From Pseudomonas sp. CROZ-RG-20F-R04-15 (GTDB lineage Bacteria; Pseudomonadota; Gammaproteobacteria; Pseudomonadales; Pseudomonadaceae), in contig NZ_JAKNQL010000026.1 in NCBI RefSeq assembly GCF_022662375.1, positions 1 to 64,000 on the forward strand: a stretch of 64,000 nt of DNA. Reading direction: 5' to 3'. Position 1 is the stretch's first letter. Every line of letters begins with the position of its first letter. The notes below the pieces were generated by a model that searched no databases, was not told the DNA's origin, and saw only the letters and a list, made by a program, of their open reading frames with translations. A program made the translations under genes and the position numbers. Shown piece by piece: positions 59,359-64,000 of this stretch.

Positions 59359-60318
59359 ATGAATCGCCCGGTCAAACTCACCTCGCGTCCGCAATTGGCG
59401 TTGCAGTCTTATCTGGATAATTTGCTTCAGGAAATTCCTGAGGAGCTGCCGCCGGTCATTGAGGCGCAGCCTGAAGTTGTGGCAAGCACCGAGGCGCTGG
59501 ACGAGTTCCAGGCGGCGGTACTGGAAGAGCAGGCCCGTGACGCACAGAAAGCGGCCAAGCCTGCTGCACCGGTTGTTGCGCCTGCCGTTGCACCTGTGGC
59601 GAAAGCGCCGGTGGCAATGATCGAAGAAGCCGAGCCGGTTCGCGCGCCAGTCTCGACACTGGCACCGCTGCTGCAAACCCAATTGCTGAAAACCGCGCCG
59701 GAACCGGCAGTGGTCGAACCGGCCCTAGCTCCGGTTGCACCCGCGCCTGTCGAACAGACGCTGGTCCCGCCGCTGGTGGAGGTGCACCTGCCGCCTAACA
59801 ACACGCCGCCACCGGTGGAAACCGATGGTCGCCCGGCCTGGGCCTCTGAAGCCTTCGAATGCCTGCTGTTCGACGTCGCCGGCCTGACCCTCGCGGTGCC
59901 ACTGGTCTGCCTGGGTTCAATCTATTCGCTGGCCGGCCACGAGCTGACGCCATTGTTCGGTCAGCCGGAATGGTTCCTCGGGATCCTGCCGAGCCAGGCC
60001 GGCAATCTGAAAGTGTTGGACACTGCGCGCTGGGTCATGCCGGATCGCTATCGCGATGACTTCCGTCAGGGCTTGCAGTATGTGATTTCGGTACAAGGTT
60101 ACGAGTGGGGGCTGGCGGTGCATCAGGTCAGCCGCTCGTTGCGTCTGGACCCGAATGAAATCAAATGGAGAAGTCACCGGGGTCAGCGGCCATGGCTCGC
60201 CGGCACCGTGATTGAGCACATGTGTGCATTGCTTGACGTTTCCGCACTGGCCGAGTTGATCGCCAGCGGTGGGGCAAAGCACCTGAGCGGCCACAAGCCG
60301 CTACATAAACCGACATAG
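59359..60318 (+). CDS. parP: CheW-domain protein, ParP-like
   Basis: 319 residues: a long Ala/Pro/Val-rich N-terminal region (about 20-165) and a C-terminal CheW/AIF-like domain (FECLLFDVAGLTLAVPLVCLGSIY onward). ParP links ParC to CheA at the pole in Vibrio; its partner gene lies directly upstream here. The ATG is 2 bp after parC. The long low-complexity arm is typical of this group. Confidence 0.85.
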   Translation: MNRPVKLTSRPQLALQSYLDNLLQEIPEELPPVIEAQPEVVASTEALDEFQAAVLEEQARDAQKAAKPAAPVVAPAVAPVAKAPVAMIEEAEPVRAPVSTLAPLLQTQLLKTAPEPAVVEPALAPVAPAPVEQTLVPPLVEVHLPPNNTPPPVETDGRPAWASEAFECLLFDVAGLTLAVPLVCLGSIYSLAGHELTPLFGQPEWFLGILPSQAGNLKVLDTARWVMPDRYRDDFRQGLQYVISVQGYEWGLAVHQVSRSLRLDPNEIKWRSHRGQRPWLAGTVIEHMCALLDVSALAELIASGGAKHLSGHKPLHKPT

Positions 60319-60374
60319 CAGCCGACATAACAATCAGGCGACGGCATTGTTGAATGCCGCCACACAGAACACAC

Positions 60375-60394
60375 ACCGCCCAGAGCGGTTTTTT
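60375..60394 (+). terminator. weak hairpin with T-run before cheW
   Basis: ACCGC/GCGGT with a five-base loop and six T. The stem is short, so it may only attenuate. Confidence 0.35.
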
Positions 60395-60407
60395 CGAGGG
60401 GTAGGGT

Positions 60408-60893
60408 ATGAGTAGTCAGGCGACGAATGCAAAAGGTTCTGAAGATCCGATCCTGCAATGGGTAACCTTCAAACTGGATAACGAAACCTACGGCATCAAC
60501 GTGATGCGCGTTCAGGAAGTGCTGCGCTACACCGAGATCGCTCCGGTGCCGGGCGCGCCAAGCTACGTGCTGGGCATCATCAACCTGCGCGGTAACGTGG
60601 TCACCGTGATCGACACCCGTCAGCGCTTCGGCCTGAACAGCGGCGAGATCAGTGACAACACCCGTATCGTCATTATCGAAGCCGACAAGCAAGTCGTCGG
60701 CATCATGGTCGACAGCGTGGCCGAAGTGGTTTACCTGCGTCAGTCGGAAATCGAGACGGCGCCGAACGTCGGCAACGAAGAGTCGGCCAAGTTCATCCAG
60801 GGCGTGTGCAACAAGAACAACGAGTTGCTGATCCTCGTCGAACTCGACAAGATGATGAGCGAAGAAGAATGGTCGGATCTGGAGAACATCTGA
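60408..60893 (+). CDS. cheW: chemotaxis coupling protein CheW
   Basis: A 161-residue scaffold protein joining receptors to CheA. The two SH3-like subdomains are clear (WVTFKLDNETYGINVMRVQEVLRY; YVLGIINLRGNVVTVIDTRQRFGL). It has its own ribosome site (gaggggtagg). It is the full-length CheW of the flagellar array, distinct from the ParP-like gene upstream. Confidence 0.96.
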   Translation: MSSQATNAKGSEDPILQWVTFKLDNETYGINVMRVQEVLRYTEIAPVPGAPSYVLGIINLRGNVVTVIDTRQRFGLNSGEISDNTRIVIIEADKQVVGIMVDSVAEVVYLRQSEIETAPNVGNEESAKFIQGVCNKNNELLILVELDKMMSEEEWSDLENI

Positions 60894-61289
60894 TTGATTC
60901 TCGAGGTTGCGGTCATTGTCCTGTTCCTCTTCTGGGCAGGCACGCTGGCAATGTTTGTGTCGTACATCAAGGCGCAGCGGGTAATCGCTGCGCAACAGGC
61001 CCAGGGCGATGCGCTGCGTGATCAGCGCATCAAGGACCTGGCCAAGCGTGTCGACGATTACCAGAACGGCAACGTGCGCATGGGCGAAGCCCTGCACGAA
61101 CTGCGTGCGGTCGTCAGTCCGTTGCCGGACAAAATCGTTCAGCTGGAACAGCGCGATCCATCCAGCCTGTCATTCGCCCAGGCGGCGAAACTGGTGGGTA
61201 TGGGCGCCAGCGTTGATGAACTGACGCAGTCCTGCGGGTTGACCCAGGCTGAGGCAGAGTTGATGCGCAAACTACATAAAGGCAGCTAA
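60894..61289 (+). CDS. DUF2802-type membrane-anchored protein
   Basis: A 131-residue protein with an N-terminal membrane helix (ILEVAVIVLFLFWAGTLAMFVSYI) followed by a cytosolic coiled coil and a C-terminal HTH-like segment (AKLVGMGASVDELTQSCGLTQAEAELM). It resembles the DUF2802 protein that follows cheW in other pseudomonads. The start is TTG at 60894, directly after the cheW stop, with ggag nine bases upstream. Function unknown, probably linked to the chemotaxis/polar complex. Confidence 0.82.
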   Translation: MILEVAVIVLFLFWAGTLAMFVSYIKAQRVIAAQQAQGDALRDQRIKDLAKRVDDYQNGNVRMGEALHELRAVVSPLPDKIVQLEQRDPSSLSFAQAAKLVGMGASVDELTQSCGLTQAEAELMRKLHKGS

Positions 61290-61332
61290 GAGCTTCGAGC
61301 TTCGAGCTTTTAGCGGCAAGCAAGATCAAGAG

Positions 61333-61405
61333 ATCGCAGCCTTCGGCAGCGCCTGCATCGGGTTTCGCGTTTCACTGTACGCGTTGCCGAAGGCTGCGAT
61401 TTTTT
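61333..61405 (+). terminator. large hairpin terminator ending the chemotaxis operon
   Basis: About 20-bp arms (61333-61352 with 61381-61400; ATCGCAGCCTTCGGC and its complement) with a T-run at 61401-61405. The ATCGCAGCCTTCGGC palindrome is a frequent Pseudomonas extragenic repeat. The remaining bases to 61572 hold lux-box-like site C and visibly lower GC. Confidence 0.88.
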
Positions 61406-61488
61406 GGCTTCCAAGGTTCAATGATCATTCTTGCGCGTTGAAGTTGACAATGAGTTCAATGTTCAAAGTTGAGAACCATTCGTCGGGA

Positions 61489-61504
61489 CTGTCAGATCTG
61501 ACAG
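61489..61504 (+). promoter_or_regulatory. lux-box-like palindrome C
   Basis: CTGTCAGATCTGACAG is a perfect 16-bp palindrome in CT-N12-AG geometry, 68 bp before the ATG at 61573. It is the best of the three sites and closely resembles las/rhl-type boxes. Confidence 0.65.
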
Positions 61505-61572
61505 TAGATTTGGATTTATAGCGCTCGACATACTCACAATCAATCCAATCCAATTTGATTGTGAGTTTGAAT

Positions 61573-63219
61573 ATGAAGTATTTATTGCTTTTAATTGTCT
61601 GCTTTAGCACCGGCGTCAATGCTATGTCAGGCCAGGCATTAGTGACGGAATTGAATGCCAGATATACCAGCAATGTTGCTCAATGTTTGAATGGCTCGCC
61701 CGCATATCACTGTTCAGGTGTGCTCTTGCGAGCGGTGGATTACAGCACATTTTTCAAGTTCTGGGACTATGGTTCAAAGGCAACCTTGCTCGGTTCTGTC
61801 GCATTTACTTATATTCGCTCTGATGTCGGCAGCGCAACATTCAACGGGAACAGGAAAAGCGGTTTTATCCTGAAAGATCAAATTTCGGCACTGGCTGAAG
61901 GTAAAGCACTTAATGTGCGATGTATATTTCCCTTTCCTACGGAATCACTCGATGTGCGTGCAGACCACGGTTGTGGATTCGCACCAAAGGTTGAGGACTC
62001 CGATGTGGATCTGGCCAACTGCGCAAAGCTGGCAGTTCCGGCAACAACAGCCGCGACCTGGTTGAGGAACTTTCAGGAACATGCATCTCTGCCGAAGAAT
62101 CAGTGTTCGTTGAGCACAATTGTCGCTGGGCAGTTCAAAGCCAGCCTTGAAGCGCACGAACTTGTGGATGCGGTGTGGACTGCCAAGCCCACTGAAGTTC
62201 TGGTTCAGACATGGGATGAGAGTAAACCTGAGAAACTTCCCATAGAAGCAGTTTTCTATGATTCAACTGTACCCGCCAAACTGGCAGATGCGCAGAAATT
62301 TCAGAGAGACTATTATCTCGAAACGTCTTTGTATGTACCTGTTGTAAAGATAAATCTGGCAGCTGCAAACAAAGAAATATTCAGTTTTGATGTGAAGGAT
62401 CAGCAATTTGGCCAGTTGGTTGCCGAACGACTGAATGCGCATTACAACAATCTTTCTAATAACTGCAATGGCAAGGCTGCTTATTATTGTAGCGGTGTCA
62501 TCGTTCGAACGACTGGTGCAAAACCTGCGTACCACGCCTGGAATCCGAGTCCTAAAGCAATTGAGAAAAATGGTGTTCCTTTCTCCTACCTGCGTAAGGA
62601 TTTGGGAATAACCATATTGGCGTGGGGGGATCTTCATGGGTTCATTTTCAAGGACTTCGCTACGGCCGAGCGACTCGAGACCTTCCCAATAAGTTTGCTG
62701 TGCTCCTTTCCCACTGATGCGGCAAGCTGGTATCGAGCAGGCACCGGGGGATGCGGCCCTCACAGCTCTTATCCGATTACCAGTCGATCTTGCCCCGAAG
62801 AAGGTGTAACAACGCTTGAACAATGGAAAGTGCATTATCGGGCGGTGGCCGGAGGGGGACAGTGGTCGAATAGAAATAAACATCAATGTGGTTTGACATC
62901 AAGCGTCGAGCAGTTCGCAATAAGCCTTCAGGCACGAGATCAGTTTGAACCACCCTCGGGAGAGCGCCCATACCACAATGAAATAATCCTCTCTTTATGG
63001 CCGCAGGATATTCCGCAACAACTGCCGCTCTATGCTTTTTTCTATCTGCAGAATCAAGCCGGTGGCGCCGGGGTGACGGGGGCGAAATATATGCAAGAAG
63101 ATTACTTTAAGGTGACTGGCGGGCTGTTGCCTGTCATTAGAATAGACTTGAGTGAGGGGGCAAGTCCGGTGTTCAGTTATCACCAGGAGGACCAGATTAT
63201 AGAGCAGTTTGGTAATTGA
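61573..63219 (+). CDS. secreted halovibrin-like (HvnA family) protein with two tandem domains
   Basis: 548 residues with a signal peptide (MKYLLLLIVCFSTGVNA). The mature protein is two homologous halves of about 260 residues. Each starts with ELNARY/RLNAHY, then C-x(4-5)-PAYHCSGV or KAAYYCSGV, an F-x-Y-x-R-x-D block, a GFIxKD block, CxFPT and GCG, and ends near DYY/DYF. The pattern matches my recollection of Pseudomonas proteins annotated halovibrin HvnA, named after Vibrio ADP-ribosyltransferase/NAD-glycohydrolases. The motif WNPSP occurs only in the second half; the first half has FWDYG there. The ATG at 61573 is used because it begins the signal peptide. The DNA is clearly AT-richer than its surroundings. 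Confidence 0.7.
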   Translation: MKYLLLLIVCFSTGVNAMSGQALVTELNARYTSNVAQCLNGSPAYHCSGVLLRAVDYSTFFKFWDYGSKATLLGSVAFTYIRSDVGSATFNGNRKSGFILKDQISALAEGKALNVRCIFPFPTESLDVRADHGCGFAPKVEDSDVDLANCAKLAVPATTAATWLRNFQEHASLPKNQCSLSTIVAGQFKASLEAHELVDAVWTAKPTEVLVQTWDESKPEKLPIEAVFYDSTVPAKLADAQKFQRDYYLETSLYVPVVKINLAAANKEIFSFDVKDQQFGQLVAERLNAHYNNLSNNCNGKAAYYCSGVIVRTTGAKPAYHAWNPSPKAIEKNGVPFSYLRKDLGITILAWGDLHGFIFKDFATAERLETFPISLLCSFPTDAASWYRAGTGGCGPHSSYPITSRSCPEEGVTTLEQWKVHYRAVAGGGQWSNRNKHQCGLTSSVEQFAISLQARDQFEPPSGERPYHNEIILSLWPQDIPQQLPLYAFFYLQNQAGGAGVTGAKYMQEDYFKVTGGLLPVIRIDLSEGASPVFSYHQEDQIIEQFGN

Positions 63220-63251
63220 GTGCTCGTTCGGGTGTTGCTCGGAAGGACAAA

Positions 63252-63283
63252 ATATGGAATGTAAGTTAACTTGCATTCCATAT
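63252..63283. terminator. bidirectional terminator between convergent genes
   Basis: A near-perfect palindrome: atatggaatg (63252-63261) pairs with cattccatat (63274-63283), and the core aagttaactt also pairs. A/T-rich flanks allow function on both strands. Confidence 0.8.
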
Positions 63284-63305
63284 ATTTATTGTTGTCCATG
63301 CTTGC

Positions 63306-63944
63306 TCAAAACGTTACGCGCAGCAGTCGGGAGAACATCAGGTTATCGTCAGAGCCTGATCGATGAAGGCTGTAATTAATCGGGACCTCCCTGCCTTTAT
63401 TTTCTGAACGCCATTGCTCAGGAATACTGAAGCTCATCGACGAATCGTTCTGGATGGGCAGGCTTTCAGTATCTCGCACGACTACTCCGTGCCATCTGAC
63501 CCTGACGGTGTAGCCCGGGACCATACTGAGAAATTTCACCGTCACGTTTCTTCTGTCGTTGGAAAGCCTGGGCTTGGGCAGGTCGAACGGTTGCTCAGTT
63601 ACGAGCAGATCCAGTATTTCCGAATAGATCACCGGCGCACCAGCGCCTGGTCGGACGCTGTAGCTGACTGACGTAACGCTATCGATTGCATCGACAACCT
63701 CCAGTATCGGAATTATCAGGTTTTGCGGGGAAGGTTTTGCAACGGTCAATGTCTCGGTTCTAAAGGTATGCCGACCCGAAGCAAGGCATGCTTTTATGGT
63801 ATGGCCTGCAACCATCCCGGTGTAGTGAGGCACTTGCACATTAATGTATTGCCGGCCGTACACAGTGTTGAAACTCAATTGGTCTGCCGGCGCTTCGAGT
63901 ACTTTCGGGCGACGCAGATCCCGTGACACTTGTTCAATAGCCAT
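63306..63944 (-). CDS. Ig-like-repeat protein of unknown function
   Basis: A 212-residue protein. The ATG at 63944 has aagggag upstream; the frame extends another 15 codons to 63989 without a better site. It has no signal peptide. It contains about two beta-rich repeats with the pattern N-x-PxxxGMVAGHTIKACLA...VxDAIDSVTSVSYSVRP, which recall the Ig-like repeats of large Pseudomonas surface or toxin-associated proteins. A short free-standing version is unusual. It converges with the halovibrin-like gene. Confidence 0.75.
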   Translation of the reverse strand: MAIEQVSRDLRRPKVLEAPADQLSFNTVYGRQYINVQVPHYTGMVAGHTIKACLASGRHTFRTETLTVAKPSPQNLIIPILEVVDAIDSVTSVSYSVRPGAGAPVIYSEILDLLVTEQPFDLPKPRLSNDRRNVTVKFLSMVPGYTVRVRWHGVVVRDTESLPIQNDSSMSFSIPEQWRSENKGREVPINYSLHRSGSDDNLMFSRLLRVTF

Positions 63945-64000
63945 TTTTGACACTCCCTTGCTCAATGATCGCGCAATCGTGAATTGCACGGTTTTACAGC

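Overview
The window reads as chromosomal DNA of a Pseudomonas of the fluorescens/koreensis/putida type. GC-rich coding DNA carries an almost unbroken polar-flagellum and chemotaxis locus with Pseudomonas-type regulators (FleQ, FleS/FleR, FleN, FlhF) and Pseudomonas-style short intergenic repeats. No tRNA, rRNA, CRISPR array, insertion sequence or prophage gene was seen.

Layout. (1) 1-1960: the 3' end of a large RTX calcium-binding protein, closed by a strong terminator. (2) 2170-19280: a sugar and flagellin-glycosylation island. It has a CDP-glucose branch (rfbF, rfbG, a 3,5-epimerase-type protein, a C-methyltransferase, a reductase, a CmcI-like methyltransferase), a three-module 971-residue glycosyltransferase, a full pseudaminic acid pathway (pseB, pseC, methyltransferase, pseF, a pseG-pseH fusion, pseI), a KAS III-like enzyme and a Maf-type glycosyltransferase, all next to the flagellin gene. 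(3) 19523-23176: fliC, flaG, fliD, fliS, fliT. (4) 23349-27545: regulators fleQ and fleSR. (5) 27674-43487: fliEFGHIJ, an inserted HsbA-HsbR-HptB switch, fliK, then fliLMNOPQR-flhB. (6) 43500-46860: an accessory island between flhB and flhA. It holds two near-identical minus-strand DUF6124-type genes, each behind the same elaborately folded leader and each followed by the same 112-bp repeat, plus two small genes behind lux-box-like palindromes. (7) 46863-61289: flhA, flhF, a 35-codon small ORF, fleN, fliA, cheYZAB, motCD, ParC/ParP-like genes, cheW and a DUF2802-type protein. (8) 61400-64000: an AT-richer end with a secreted, tandem-domain halovibrin-like protein behind a third lux-box-like palindrome, and a convergent gene for an Ig-like surface-type protein.

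How it works together. FleQ with sigma-54 probably drives the early classes: good -24/-12 elements lie before fleSR, fliE, fliK and flhA, and a weaker one before fliD. FliA (sigma-28) drives fliC and probably cheY. The island at 2170-19280 would supply nucleotide sugars and transferases that decorate FliC. HsbA/HsbR/HptB ties flagellar gene expression to a phosphorelay. ParC/ParP and FlhF/FleN place the chemotaxis arrays and flagellum at the pole.

The most unusual material is the duplicated leader RNA candidate at 44424-44520 and 46274-46368. It is a 16-bp stem enclosing a three-way junction whose only unpaired segment can pair with the loop of the next hairpin, and the fold survives substitutions between copies. 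Second is a set of three CT-N12-AG palindromes (43525, 44902, 61489), each 60-90 bp before an uncharacterised gene, which suggests a LuxR-type regulon.
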